From contig OZ020485.1 of assembly GCA_963971405.1 (NCBI GenBank), positions 36,103,921-36,167,920 on the forward strand: DNA of 64,000 nucleotides. Reading direction: 5' to 3'. Below are positions 35,368 through 47,493 of this stretch, one piece after another. The position numbers were made by a program, and so were the translations under genes. This DNA is from Psococerastis gibbosa. Lineage: Eukaryota; Arthropoda; Insecta; Psocodea; Psocidae. Position 1 is the first letter of the stretch. Each line of letters starts with the position of its first letter. The notes beneath the pieces are model-generated. The model did no database searches, was not told the origin of the DNA, and worked only from the letters and a program-made list of their open reading frames with translations.

Positions 35368-35534
35368 CACAACATAGTATATTGTTTAAAAAAAAATTAT
35401 TGTAGACACATAATAATTTAATAGGTACAGTTTTAATATTATACTTTCTGATAATGTTACATTTAAATGCTACTAAAGCATACACGAATTCAATACGCTA
35501 AAGACGTAAGTATATTCAAACTTTAACTGCGGGT

Positions 35535-35750
35535 CTATTATGCCGTTTGGTATTACCTTATTCTTGGGATTAAAAATGTAAACAAAATAATTTTGTTTAG
35601 CACTTTCAATTATAAAATAATCTTATTTACATTTTTAATCCCAGGTTAGGATTAAAATAATCCCCTTAACAGGCCGATTGAGGGACTACTATGCCGTTTA
35701 GTATTAACATAACTTGGGATTTACAATGTAAACAATAAAACAATCGTCCT
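35535..35750. repeat. Interleaved direct and inverted repeat
   Basis: CTATTATGCCGTTTGGTATT with GGGATTAAAAATGTAAACAA recurs about 155 bp later as CTACTATGCCGTTTAGTATT with GGGATTTACAATGTAAACAA. Between them TTTACATTTTTAATCCCA is inverted relative to the first copy. Not recognised. Confidence 0.6.
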
Positions 35751-36797
35751 CGTCTATACATACGGTACGGTACGGTACTTTAAGCTAAACGCTTTTGATT
35801 GCACAATAAAATTGCTTTCATCTGAGTAGAGTAGAAACAATAATTCAAAACAGTACAATAATGTATGATGCTCACCGCCCTTATTGTAATTCAGTCCCTA
35901 CGCTATTGAAATCGTAAGCAAACGAAATGAAAAGTTTCCCGAAAGAAATTAGCCAGAATGGCAGCAAGAAGACACCGTGTGAAGATTCTCACAGATTGTT
36001 TCAGTAGCCTACGATGGCGCTCGATAATTATAATATGTATATATGACATCACAGTAGCCTACTCACTACTTTCTATGATATAGCACTCGCCACTCGCAGT
36101 ATGTATTTCAGGAGTGGAAGATTGAAATAAATTTTGAAAAAATGGTGGACTACATAGAGCACATGGTACTGTACTTATGCTACTAGTCTATTATTGTGAA
36201 TCATCTATGACAGATTATGGTAATTGGCAATTTAGTTTTTTGGTCGGTTAATACACTGAAACAGTAAGTTAGAGATACAAGAAAAAGTAAGTTTCTAGTA
36301 AAACTGAGTGACCCGGTTTAAGGTAAATTATAAACGGTCACTTTAGGTATAGTATAATATAGTGTATAGATGCTACAGCACTAAAGGGAGGTCCTTTTTA
36401 GTTGGACAAAAAGTTGTCGGGGTTATATCTAATACTGTTCTTGATTCTCTTTCCTCGGAGACATTGATCAATCAATCTTGAACTCTTGAAGCAACTTAAT
36501 CCCAGAGAGAGAGCTTTTTGGCGTAAAATCAGGAGAGTTTGGAATTTCATGGGGTTTCATGTGCGTGGCCTATTTAAAGTTAACATTTCCAAGATTATTG
36601 AACTCAGAACTTCTTGTGGCTTTTCAATATCAATTATCATTTTATTTATTGCCATGATTTGTGGAGACTCTCTTCACTATCCCATTGCCAATTCATTCAG
36701 GCTGCGGTTTTCATTTAAGTAGGTACATAGACTGCATACCTATCAAAGTTAACCACACAAGTTAACTACCCCATATTTTGTCCCCATCCAGTTGTAG

Positions 36798-36956
36798 CAA
36801 GAGCTCAGATTGTATAGCAGTAGAAAAAGTTTTTCCACTTTGTTAGACAGAAATATGCTCCTGTGGGACGATACCCAGTGTTCTGGCAAGGTATGCGATT
36901 CTGATGAGTTCTGCTTCGAACTTACATCGGAATGTGGTCTTCCAAAAATTTCACAG
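36798..36956 (+). CDS. Candidate exon with a perfect CAG/GTAAGT donor
   Basis: The donor CAG/GTAAGT at 36957 is consensus and TTGTAG at 36792-36797 could be its acceptor. One frame is open throughout (53 codons, phase 0 at both ends) and is cysteine-rich: WDDTQCSGKVCDSDEFCFEL, then TSECGLPKISQ. Another frame opens at ATG 36904 (MSSASNLHRNVVFQKFH) and exits in phase 2, which would join in frame to the exon at 37362. I cannot decide which frame is real. No family is recognised. Confidence 0.3.
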
Positions 36957-37361
36957 GTAAGTTATTTTTAACTAGGTATTGTGACACATTAAATAGACGG
37001 AAAAAATTGTTTGTAGGCTAATCTAATTGAATTGGTAGAGGTTATGTTTAATGACTTTTTATGGACCTAGGCCTACATATAGTGGCCCATTGATCCCTTG
37101 TCCAATGCCAACGACCCCATGCATTTCGGACATTATTTCTATTGTTTCCGTATGAATTTTTGGCCATTGGCAACCTACATCGTCTACAAGCGATAATGGT
37201 CAAGCTGAGATAAGCTTACCATTAACGCAACGAAACAGGCGAAATTATGACTTAACCAAGGACAGATTCGAGTTAATTTAATTGGTAAAGGTAGATGGCA
37301 TGGTGTAATATCATTTTCAAAAAAGGGTTAGTTGGACTTACATTGTTTGCTGTGTTAATAG

Positions 37362-37521
37362 TCATTATTGGCATGGGAGAATCTGCCATCCGGTGTCCAC
37401 CCGTGCTTACTTGCCTCCGTTCGCTGATCCATGGCGCCCTGCTAACAAGGCGCAAGATTGGGATAGCGTCAAGGAACCCATTAAACATCACTTCCATCAA
37501 TCTGAAAAATTTATTTTCTGA
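37362..37521 (+). CDS. Candidate terminal exon, YLPPFADPW frame
   Basis: After GTGTTAATAG the frame entered with one base reads HYWHGRICHPVSTRAYLPPF, then ADPWRPANKAQDWDSVKEPI and stops at 37519-37521. Its rich Pro/Trp/Asp content is unlike random AT-rich frames. Joined to ATG 36904 it gives a 70-residue protein. An overlapping frame from 37295 contains a membrane-like segment (GLVGLTLFAVLIVIIGMG), so a frameshifted pseudogene is also possible. Confidence 0.3.
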
Positions 37522-37718
37522 TTGGTTTGGTTCAAGTGGGTGGACGAGCCAGTTAAATACAAAAAAAGATAAGTACCTAACGGATATGTGTTACAGCTGA
37601 CGTATATAAAGTTATGAAGAGTCAGAACAATGTTAACGCAAACTTAAAACTGAGAACTAAACCGGAGGAGGTCAAATGGTGCCAGAAAAATGTACGGTAA
37701 TATCAGTGGTACCCAAAG

Positions 37719-37889
37719 CTGTAGCCAAGGGGGGGTTCAAACCCCCCCCCCCCCCCCCCCCGAAATGAAATGGCTTGACACACTAGATAGAATCGGATTT
37801 TGAGAGGAAAAATAAAAACTACTATGTAACATCCAATGCAATTTCTGAAACCCCCCCCCCAAAAAAAAAAAAAATCCTGGCTACGGCCT
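37719..37889. mobile_element. Inverted-repeat element with GGCCGTAGCCAGG ends
   Basis: TGTAGCCAAGGGGGGG on the left and CCTGGCTACGGCC on the right are inverted, each followed inward by a C- or G-run and A-run. The interior CACTAGATAGAATCGGATTT is shared with 57557-57716. Confidence 0.7.
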
Positions 37890-38349
37890 TGGTGGTACCT
37901 ACGTGAAGGTTAAATTGCACCCGTACAGGCTAGCAAGATGAACATTCACAGCGCATGAAATGAAGCAGCAAAACATTGTGACCGGTGTTCTCGCTATAAG
38001 CCAAACACAGTAAAAATTAAGCTATTAAGATGACCCAGGGCAGCAATTCCTTTGTAATTGTTGAATTGTTCATTTGTTTTTCATATGCCGCTATTACTTT
38101 TTTATGTTGCAACCCCACAACCTGGTCACGTTACTTCGGCGACGATTTGACAATACGCTTCACCGCAATTGGTCATAAACTTACTTAACTTATGGTTATT
38201 TTCCCATCTGATCTATTTTATTAGCGTTTCTCGCGTACAAGGGCATGGTCACATGTGTGACCTGGTTTTAGTCGATCGATAATATTTTGATAAATTGCGC
38301 ACTGATTTGTTAAAAACTTGTCGTCCTTATAGCCGGTGTATTATAGATA

Positions 38350-38530
38350 ATAAATAAATAAATATTGACTTTATGTTCTATTACTAAGCCAACCCAGCGG
38401 AGTTAGGGCTAAAAAGTCCTCTCATACACTCAACTAGGAAGACCCTGCTTTACATTCCCCCCGAAGCATGGCCAGAAAATGTAGCAAGTGTGGGACTCGA
38501 ACCAACAACCTTCCGGGTGAAAGTCGAATT
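38350..38530 (-). mobile_element. SINE-1 copy
   Basis: Plus-strand order: TAAATAAATA tail, ATGTTCTATTACTAAGCC, CAACCCAGCGGAGTTAGGGC, CGAAGCATGGCCAGAAAATG and GTGGGACTCGAACCAACAAC. It breaks off soon after box B. Confidence 0.8.
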
Positions 38531-39689
38531 CTCTTATCTTTATCATAAACATTTATCTTATTTTTTCTTAATATATGAACTTACTTACTTACTTAGTGAT
38601 GTTACTTAGAGTCTACATAAAATTAATTATTGTAGATATAGTTTTAGTTTTTTAGTTTTAGCTTTAGTCTAAATTAGGTATATACTGTAATTACATACTG
38701 TATATATTATTAAATAAGTTATTTATATTAAGGGGGACCCAGCACAGGGGAGATCCTTTGTGCCACCCCTACTTCATTATATTCTCACACGTGTAATATT
38801 GAAGAAACGCAATTATTTATTTATTTTATTTATTTATCTCCACCACTAATCTGCGCATTGTCTATTATATACCGGTAGCAATATTAATTATTGGCATAGC
38901 TTTTGGAAGCGTTTTTGGGAAATTTTGTGAAAGCAGCGACTAACCTAAGTTACTATGTGAAATATTTTAAGTGCTGAGATTACAAAAAATTCTGTAAAAC
39001 GTGAAAGTACTAGCGCGGATCAGATTAGCAAAGTGTGCTGTGTGTGAGACGGTTATTGATTAGCTGTGATATGTGGGCGAATGATGTCACTAATAAAATC
39101 CAAATAATAAAGACTCCTTTGCACTAATGACGCAAAATGGCACAAAATGCATTTAAAAAGATACAATGGTAGATTGATATGAGACACAGGGTTTGATGTG
39201 GTTCATTTAGCAGGAGTATCCTTATAACCGAAGTCCCAATGGCGCGAACTTACTATAGTCTGCAATACACGACACCATCATTCGTTTGAGTTTATTTATT
39301 TGAGCATTTTTTTATGGCGTTATTACTATTGCGGTCACTGCGCATTTATCGGTTCCAAAGTGTAGGCCATCACCTGTTCTGGCAAGTGCATAGAGTCGTA
39401 CATAGTTATGAGGGCACACCGCTGGCCAAAAGCCTGTCCAGTATACTGATCGTATTCTAGATATGGACGAGTATTTCCTGCCTAGTTCGCAGTGTACGTA
39501 TTAGGTACTAGGCACGGCCGATCCTTTTTTAGAACTTCCCACACGGGAATGCAGTCAGTCTTGTAAGTCTGATAGTGACCTCCATCCATTTTGTAACCAT
39601 CAAACTGATAAACATATTCCACTTTTCGCCATCAACAATGTATTGGTTTAAAAATGGAAGCTCTATTACAATACTATTGTTACATATAT

Positions 39690-39866
39690 CGACTTCGATG
39701 GCCAGGTGGTAACGTGCTTGCACTTGTGCTAGTCTTTACACGCCATGCAATCGGAGACGTGTCGTACTCATCACGGGTAATAACCTACAGAGGCGACTGA
39801 AAAGGTCAATCGGATACATTCATTAAATTGTTTGTATGCAATTTATCTTTTTATGTAAAAAAAAAC
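39690..39866 (+). mobile_element. SINE-2 copy
   Basis: The tRNA-like head GATGGCCAGGTGGTAACGTG (box-A-like) is followed by GCCATGCAATCGGAGACGTG, CAGAGGCGACTGAAAAGG, CAATCGGATACATTCATTA and TTGTTTGTATGCAATTTATC. It ends in an A-run. Confidence 0.75.
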
Positions 39867-39904
39867 ATGACTACAATGACTGTATAATTACAGCTTTAAC
39901 GGCG

Positions 39905-40155
39905 GGAGTCAGATGATGATGATGATGCAGTAGAATCTGGGCTGATGGGCCGCGGTCAGTCGGAAAGCGTATTACCAAACGTTTCGCCAACATCTGCTGT
40001 CAAAATCGTCTGTGCCACTACGTAGATTGCATCTTAGAAAGTAAGTCCCACTGAATGACTGTTTTCGACCGCAGATGTTGACAAAACGTTTGGAAGTACG
40101 CATTTAGATCAACCGCGACCTCTCGCCCCGGATTCTTGATCATGTTACTTAAAAT
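39905..40155. mobile_element. Foldback element with long inverted ends
   Basis: The left arm (CAGTAGAATCTGGGCTGATG, GGCCGCGGTCAGTCGG, CCAAACGTTTCGCC, AACATCTGC) and the right arm (GACCGCAGATGTTGAC, AAACGTTTGGAAGTACGC, AACCGCGACCTCTCGCCCC, GGATTCTTGATCATG) are inverted for roughly 90 bp. Related to 33567-33760. Non-coding. Confidence 0.7.
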
Positions 40156-40410
40156 TATATAGCTTAGACCATGATGTATACTGTATATGACCTAGGCTAG
40201 CCGCAAGCCATTCACTTATTTAAAGTAAAGAAACTGAGCACTAGTGGTTTTAGTGTGCTTTACTATACTACTTACTAATTATTGCCTTCCCTGCGTGCAT
40301 ATACGCTGTAGGTACCAACCTAGTCATTGTATTTCAGTTTTCATAGATATATTGTAGATATACACATATACTATAACTCATTCCGTGCTACCAGCAAAAA
40401 CCGAAACTAA

Positions 40411-40633
40411 TTAATAAATTAATTAATAAATAAATATCGACTTTTTTGTTCTATTACTAAGCCAACCTAGCGGAGTTAGGGCTATAAGCCCTCTCTTACA
40501 CTCAACTAGGAAAGCTCGGGACCGCCTGCTTTACATGCCCTCCGAAGCATGGCCAGAAAATATATCAAGTATAGGACTCGAACCAACAACCTTTCGGGTG
40601 AAAGTTGGAGTCCACTACTCTACATGTCCTGAC
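40411..40633 (-). mobile_element. SINE-1 copy, full length
   Basis: Plus-strand order: (TAAA)n tail, TTGTTCTATTACTAAGCC, AACCTAGCGGAGTTAGGGC, CCTGCTTTACATGCCCTCCG, AGGACTCGAACCAACAACC and CTCTACATGTCCTGAC. Both ends are present. Confidence 0.85.
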
Positions 40634-41429
40634 TGATTAATAACGAATAAGAAGATTTTTTTAATTGTCGCCAATAATAATTATAATGTACAGGTATACG
40701 CATTGATAAAGACTCGTTTCTGCTAAGTTCACAATAGCTTCATCAGATCCCCTAGACTGAAATTTTGGATACATCATATTTGTGTATTGCAGAACTATGT
40801 ACAGCAGGTAGTCACATTTTACAATAGAATGTAATAGAAAACAAATATTTTGGCTTACCGCCTTTACGTGTATAAATATCACAATAGGCCTAACTTTAAC
40901 TTTCAAAAAACAGATAAAAAAGTTGCTGTAAAATAAAAAAATTAAAAAGATGACATGGCCTTGCAGTTATGATTTTTAGTCTATCTAATTATCTTTATTT
41001 GCGCCATTAACAAAACTAAAAGTGCCTACTTATTCAGTCGCCACTATTGGTTGATTGGTTTTCCGAAGTTTATGACCAGATGTTGGTCAGTAGGTAGAGA
41101 TTTCTAGTGAAATATACTTTATGGAAGTCCCCAGGAAAGAACCGTTACGGTGGGGAAGAGTCAGAAGTTGCAATACTCGTCTCATTGGGCACATGCAGTA
41201 ACGGTCAGATCTTGGAATCATTCGAGGCGCCATACGCAGGCTTGTAATTTTATTGTTAATTACACCTGATTTGACGCTACTTTAAAATTTAATGCAATGT
41301 CTACAGAAAAAACACGCCGGCAAGAGAGTAATTGTGGCTTTCCTATTTGTACATTAGAATATGAAGTCAAAATTTTCGATTTCGAGATTTGAACGGACCT
41401 TAACCAACTAACCGTAGCTCTATAGCTCA

Positions 41430-41720
41430 GTGGGTAGCTCTGTCTGTTCGTCGATTTGTGGACACAATGCCCGACGGATTTAAATGAAATTTGACTTGTA
41501 GGTTCATAAAAACGGATCCGTTTCTAAATTTTGGTTAACTCAATTTTGGGTGGGGTTTACAACGTCACAAAAAAGGGTAAAAAAAACGTTTTTTTTCATA
41601 AACGGCTCCAATTTTTTTTTTAAAGTTCACATATAGGTATATTGTAGTCGTATCATTGTGAACAAAACTAAATAGCTCACTTCCCCATTGATAGTTCTGG
41701 AGGCAAAAAAAGAAGGCTCA
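41430..41720 (-). repeat. Dispersed repeat, inverted copy of 58890-59275
   Basis: TCTGTCTGTTCGTCGATTTG, AATTTGACTTGTAGGTTCAT, GTTAACTCAATTTTGGG and AAACGGCTCCAATTTTT are, in reverse complement and order, the blocks of 58890-59275. It may be a transposon 3' region. Confidence 0.65.
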
Positions 41721-42769
41721 ATTTTTATGAAAAATTACTAGCAAATTCCTTTTTTTATCGATTTGTCCCGTTGGGCGTCGATCAATCCAGTGCTTTAGAA
41801 TGCGGAATAAGCAGAGGCAACCAATATTTAACCCACCTTTATTAGTAATTGATAAATCATGATAAAAACACCCAGGTTTTTTAAAGGCAATTCTTAATCT
41901 GATAAACCGAAAATCATGGTACTTGCTTACTTCTGCACTATTTGTCTTGTGCAGTGATGCCGCTTTTACTATCCAATTATATGCTACACCGTATGCACAA
42001 GTGTAGGTATATTGCAGCTAAATACTCCAGTAAGACATGTGCTGCATAACGTTTAATATATTCGTATCGGCGTCGTGTATAGTCGAAATTGGACTGTGTG
42101 ACATATTGTATAGGCTATATGGTAAAAGTGACACAAAATATTAATATTCTTGATCATAACCCATGAAATGAATTTCCTTGACTTATGCATAAATAATAGC
42201 CCAAGCAGCATAAAATCCAATCTCAATTTTTATTGTCAAAGTATACCCATTGTGATGGATAATTACTCAATTTACAAACGCAACATGTTATAATATAATT
42301 TTGGAGGTTTCTTGAAGCCAGCTCTAATCGAATATAAAAAGGAATCCGTTAAAGTTACACCGTTGAAGTTTTCTCGGAAACCCATCAATGCCTGCTCGAA
42401 AAATATTTTGTTTCATAACATACGTATTGTCTACACTGTACTTTATTTTATTAGAAAGTTCATTTTTAATACTGCCTTGCAAATTAGAACAAAAAATTAC
42501 AAAATAACTGAACAAATTCCATAAAATAAATAAAAATGTATACAACAGCTGTTTCGATGGTGTACGCCATCTCCAGACTAGTTCCTTCATTTGGGCATTT
42601 ATATTGTAATTTTTTTTCTAATTTGCAATGTCTCACTTCCACGAAGACACTGGAGAGACTCTCTCATGGATACTGTCTCAGGGAAGCCGAGTTTTAAAAA
42701 TTCCGGGGTGGGGGGCAAGAATTCGGTACTCTGGAAAGTATTAAGACGACATCATATTATAAGATATTT
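41721..42769. other. Unassigned AT-rich sequence
   Basis: No gene, RNA or shared repeat recognised. Confidence 0.4.
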
Positions 42770-43020
42770 TTAGTTTTCGAAATTGTAGTTTTTTCAGAAA
42801 CATGCAACTATTTTATAAACAACAACTTTTCACGTATTATCGATTTTATAAAAAAAACTACAATTTCAAAAACTAAAAGCAGTAGTCTTCTACAACTTAG
42901 ATGAGCCTAATCTTTAAAAACATGCTTAGTTAATTAAATAAAAAATAAAAAGTATTAAATTTCGTGCTGCCACTTTCCTACGGACTGTACACTCTTAAGA
43001 AAATGCATTGGTAAAAATAA
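42770..43020. repeat. Dispersed repeat, also at 54255-54440
   Basis: The left part is an inverted repeat (TTTTTAGTTTTCGAAATTGT against ACAATTTCAAAAACTAAAAG). The right part (TAGTTAATTAAATAAAAAAT, TTAAATTTCGTGCTGCCA, TTTCCTACGGACTGTACAC) recurs at 54255-54440. Non-coding. Confidence 0.65.
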
Positions 43021-44037
43021 TGGTTACTTAAAATAACTATAATGCAGAAAACGTTGACCGACGTACACTCGCTCTTTCTATAAAATTATTGACTACAGCC
43101 TTTACATCAAAAATCATTCGAAAGTTGGCTATACAAACAAAATTGGCGCGAAAAAGTTTCTAAAAGTTGGTGCGGTGCAAATGCCAAATTTTGTGATTTA
43201 CTTTTATCTTAATGTTTGCAATATTAAGAGAGACAAATAAAAAAACTGCACTAAGGGTTCTTTGCTTCTGGGGGGGGGCGCAGCCCCCCCCCAGTCGGCG
43301 TCCCTGTACTGTCATGTGTCATTTTACACACATAAAAGGGGAAATAAAGAGAACTCGTCTTCCACAAAATTAACAATACGTTGGAAGCTATTGCATCGCT
43401 TTCGGAATGCATTCTGTGCATGTGAAGAGAACGTAAACCATGGAAATAAACAGGCTAATTACAATAGAGTGCTATAATGTGGCGTGTGACTGATCCGGTA
43501 GATACCCTATTTAGCAGAAGACGTAAATTCCCAAAGCCGTTTTGTGAAAAGCAAAACATGAATGTGAAATTTAATAACCTAGAGAAGAAAATTTAATGTT
43601 AAAGTTTATGTTTTTCTTAGCGACTACCCTACTTTTAATGAGGGAGGCTGCAAAATCTTAAAATCAAACTTAGTTCATGGGAATTTTATCACTATACATC
43701 CAACAATGAACTTTGTCTAATGAAATATACGGTGGCCTATATAATAGAATCATCCTTCTAACAAAATTTTATATATACATACTTAACAGTTTATAGCTCA
43801 GGAGGGAGGGGGCTAGGGTCCTGAATAAGTGGTAGATCAGTGCTAGGAAAAAGAAAGTTGATCTGACCGATACTTAAAGTTCAAGAGACGCTAATCTTCT
43901 TATTGTTTTTATTATTATAGGGATAATAAAAAAAGATATAAAAAAATACTTAATTTCAAATGCAGACTATTAGCCATTTTATTATACATATAATTTTACA
44001 TATATATTTTTATATTATATATATATATATTATATAT
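43021..44037. other. Unassigned sequence with GC palindrome
   Basis: GGGGGGGCGCAGCCCCCCC at 43271-43292 is a near-perfect GC hairpin, likely the end of a small DNA element. A TA-rich tract lies at 43985-44037. Nothing else is seen. Confidence 0.4.
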
Positions 44038-44278
44038 TGCCGGCCGCCATACCAAGTTGAATCCAGCGGACCAGAGCAGGTTCAAAGCTGCAGATAAATT
44101 GGTCGTGTGCACAGTGCCGGTAGGGAAACATGGTAGGACTTGTCCTGGTCACCTCCGAACTAATCGTGTGACTTCACTGTGTTTCCGAAGTGGTTCGGAA
44201 TCCACTATAATCAGGAGGTCCACTGGAGTCCTATGGGCCCACACCGTGGCCTGGGACTGTATCAAACCATACTACTAG
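44038..44278 (+). repeat. GGTTCGGAATCC repeat, short variant
   Basis: Near-identical to 10148-10384, from GCCGGCCGCCATACC to CAAACCATACTACTA. Immediately followed by the long variant in the same orientation. Confidence 0.8.
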
Positions 44279-44288
44279 GATTATATAT

Positions 44289-44640
44289 TGCCAACGGCCT
44301 TACCATGTTGATTCCATGAGAGCAGAGCATGTTTCAAACAGCGGCAACTTGGTAGTGTGCACAGCGTTGGCAGGGGAACCTGGTGGGGCATGATAACTCG
44401 CTTAGGCAGTTTAAGTCGAGTCCTGGTCACCTCCGATTTAATCGTGTGACTTTACTATGTTCCCCAAGTGGTTCGGAATCCACTATAATCAGGAGGTCCA
44501 CCCTGTTAGTCAACTCCCCTTTCCCCGAGGTGAAGGAGTCTGCCCTTAGGGTGCCTCAAGTTAACAAACAGACTCACTCCCCCCGCCAGGCTGACAGGGT
44601 TGCTTAAAGCAGAAATGTTGAAAGCAGGCGTTAAAAACAA
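44289..44640 (+). repeat. GGTTCGGAATCC repeat, long variant
   Basis: Matches 12940-13310 from TGCCAACGGCCTTACCA to GAAAGCAGGCGTTAAAAACA, including the extra 3' part CCTCAAGTTAACAAACAGAC. Ends in (AAAC)n. The pair sits between two TA-rich tracts. Confidence 0.8.
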
Positions 44641-44855
44641 ACAAACAACATATTATATATATATAAATTTTATAATATATATAACAATACCATCCTTCAG
44701 AGTTCAGAAGGATTTCACCCATACTCAATAATGGTTTATTATTATTAATTATTATTAATTATATTTCATATCTTGCAGTGCCACTGCACTAAGATCGCTC
44801 GATAAGCGGAAGTTTGAGCGTGATAATGTTGATAAATACCAAATTGTTTTTCTCA

Positions 44856-44910
44856 ATATATGCACCTTGTCCGGGGTTACTGGTCAAGGAAAAAAGTGAA
44901 GTGAATTATT
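44856..44910 (+). mobile_element. LINE 3' end with stem-loop
   Basis: CACCTTGTCCGGGGTTACTG, GTCAAGGAAAAAAGTGAAGTG. CCTTGTCC pairs with GGTCAAGG. See 31462, 55563 and 61694. Confidence 0.65.
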
Positions 44911-45540
44911 GTTATGATGATTATTATTATTAAAATATATATTGATAATTGATAATATTGATATATACACTAGGTAAGAGCGACGCGACGGTTCGAGTAA
45001 TATTTTTTCTATGAGCCATATACAGTATGTTTTCCCTGATCAACGCCATTCCGAAACCATAAATTTCTTGGGTTCATTATAGTGAACTGAAGCCTGTCAT
45101 TATTACTGGGTGTCACAACTGGCCTATTCGATCTCTCCGTGTATACTGTAGGGTTTTTTGTACATGTATTAACTAGGTCCTATAGCCTAGACTGATTTAC
45201 AGTTAACTCGAGGCTGTCACGACCCAGCCTGCTTCATCTGTGGCAGAATATTAATTATTATTGTACATCGTTGCATTGCATTCAATGGTCGGACTCAATC
45301 TGGCACAATGCACCACACTGTTTCAAACAATCAGAGGGTGACGTCAGATGGCTAATTTGTCCTTTCATACTTGAACTTATGGGCCAACTGTTGAACTTTA
45401 ACATTCATCATAATTTTATTTGTAGTACTCGTACAAGTTATTTCAAGCCATGCCACGACAACCCATCCTGAAAATCTAGGTATGAGGACTGGTAGAGCAT
45501 CTGTCTTTGTTGGTTTGTTGGGCCAACAGTACCGTGGTCA

Positions 45541-45830
45541 AGGCGGATCCACGAGGGGGGGGGGCGGGGGGGTCAGAGGGTTCATGACCCACCCCAGTAA
45601 ATTCATAAGTTTTTTTTTTTTTTTTTTAATCATAACGCAACGCCCTTTGGGGCTTACGCGTTGTATGTTTAAGTGTTGCAATGCTGTAGTTTTTAATGGG
45701 GTTGGTGTAGTGTGCACTATTGTTTTTTTTCATAAGTAAAAAAATGATAAAACTTAACTTCTCAACAAACAAACAAATTACCTTTTAAACTTACAAATAA
45801 CTTGTGACCCCCTCCACCTCTTCCGTCATT
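45541..45830. mobile_element. DNA element with GGCGGATCCA end
   Basis: The left end AGGCGGATCCACGAGG is followed by G-runs. The right part AACAAACAAACAAATTACCT and CTTGTGACCCCCTCC is the reverse complement of blocks at 25772-25925. No transposase frame. Confidence 0.55.
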
Positions 45831-45979
45831 GCTGTTGGGATGTTGTGGTCAGAAATTTGGAGGTGGACTTTGTACTGGCGGAAACTTTTTCATCTTGTAT
45901 CGAGTCTAGAACATAGGTCTTCCGTTTCATAGTCTAGTTCTCTGCCAACTGGAACAATCCAGGCCATTGCATAAATATG

Positions 45980-46160
45980 GACTTCTATGGCATAGTGGTA
46001 ACTTGTTCGTACTTGTGCGGGTCTCTACACATCATGCGATCGATGACCTGTGGTAACTCAACACAGGTATTACCTACAGAGGCGACTGAATAGGTTATTC
46101 GGATACATAGCCCACATTGAATTGTTTGTATGCGAATAATCTTTTTATTTAAGAAATAAA
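45980..46160 (+). mobile_element. SINE-2 copy, best preserved
   Basis: The head CTATGGCATAGTGGTAACTT fits a tRNA box A. Then CACATCATGCGATCGATGAC, CTCAACACAGGTATTACC, GAGGCGACTGAATAGG and TTGTTTGTATGCGAATAATC, ending with an A-rich tail. No perfect box B is visible, so the tRNA origin rests on the head. Confidence 0.75.
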
Positions 46161-47358
46161 AATATATACAAGTATATATGCCGACAAACTTCCTTGCGGA
46201 TCAGAAATAACCTTTTCCAAACGTGTATTTGATTCAAAGGAAATATTTGCACAAATAAATGGTGAAATTTCTGATTTTGAGTACGGTACATACTATTTTT
46301 GCAATGATTGCACAAGTATAAAAGTGTTATTAATCAATTATTAATTAAGCCTAAATATTATCTGGTAATGTCTATGTCTTTTTCCATAGATGCAATAGTT
46401 TTTAAAATCTTTTGTGTTGAGAATATATATTTTTTTCTTCGTCCGTTACTCCATGGACCATCCTAGGGCATATATTCAACAGAAACTACAAGGCATACAA
46501 TATTTCATAGAGTACCCAAAACCCCTGAGGGGTTTGTCTGGGCTAGTTTGAATACAAGATGTCACCTCAGACAGATCAGGAGTATTGAGATTCCGCAGAC
46601 CCTGCTTTTCCTCTACGCTACCTACGCAATATATGTAATAAAAAATACTTCATTATTTTCCCGACCACAACACAAACACACAAAACACTCTTGTGTTCCA
46701 AATTTCGAACCCCAATGTTGACTCTGAACTTTTACTTATTAAATTATTTTTTACTTTGACTGGACGTCATCTTGAAATCGAAGATTTGTCGTAAAAAGTG
46801 TCAATAACCATTATCGTAGATAATAATACGCGCTTTTGGTCAAATTTTAATTCATTCCTCTGCAAACAATATTAACTGAGATATGAATTATATAAGGTTT
46901 CAATCGGCCGCCATCTTGTAACTAAATAGTGGATCTAGCTGGTTAACAAACTTGATCAAGGCATTTGCATGATCAATTTTTGTGCCAAGTTTCATCAATA
47001 TAGAATAATATTTACGGAAGTTAGAGTGTTTCAAAAAATCTATATACATACATACTGTACATACATATATATAGTAGTATATACTCGTATACAGAATATC
47101 TTGAACGGAGGTTGGTTTTAGGCTGAGGGGGTCATGAAATGAAAAGTTGTGAAGAAATTTTCCGAAAGTCGAACATTGGTCGCCATCTCAATAAGTAGAT
47201 GAATCTCCCTAAAAGAAAAGATTTTCAATTATATTTTACATCAAAACATAATTAAATTTTATTTTAAAGATATTAATAATAATAATAATTTCTTAATTTT
47301 TCCGAACATGTACACATATTGCCATAATCAGGGCGTAGGGAAACACCCACTTACTTAC
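46161..47358. other. Unassigned sequence
   Basis: The 46970-47060 part (GTGCCAAGTTTCATCAATAT) is a widespread 'AATTTCATCAAAAT'-type repeat word also seen near 59190. Otherwise nothing is recognised. Confidence 0.4.
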
Positions 47359-47493
47359 CTAATCTATGAAAAGTTTTCAAAGAATCTGTGCATTGAGCGA
47401 GACACAATATCCAACCCCTTTTTTCTATGTACGTACCGTACCCTTCGATTGGTAATCTTCTTAGCAGCCTTCATTTCCCTTGACAGTTGATGT

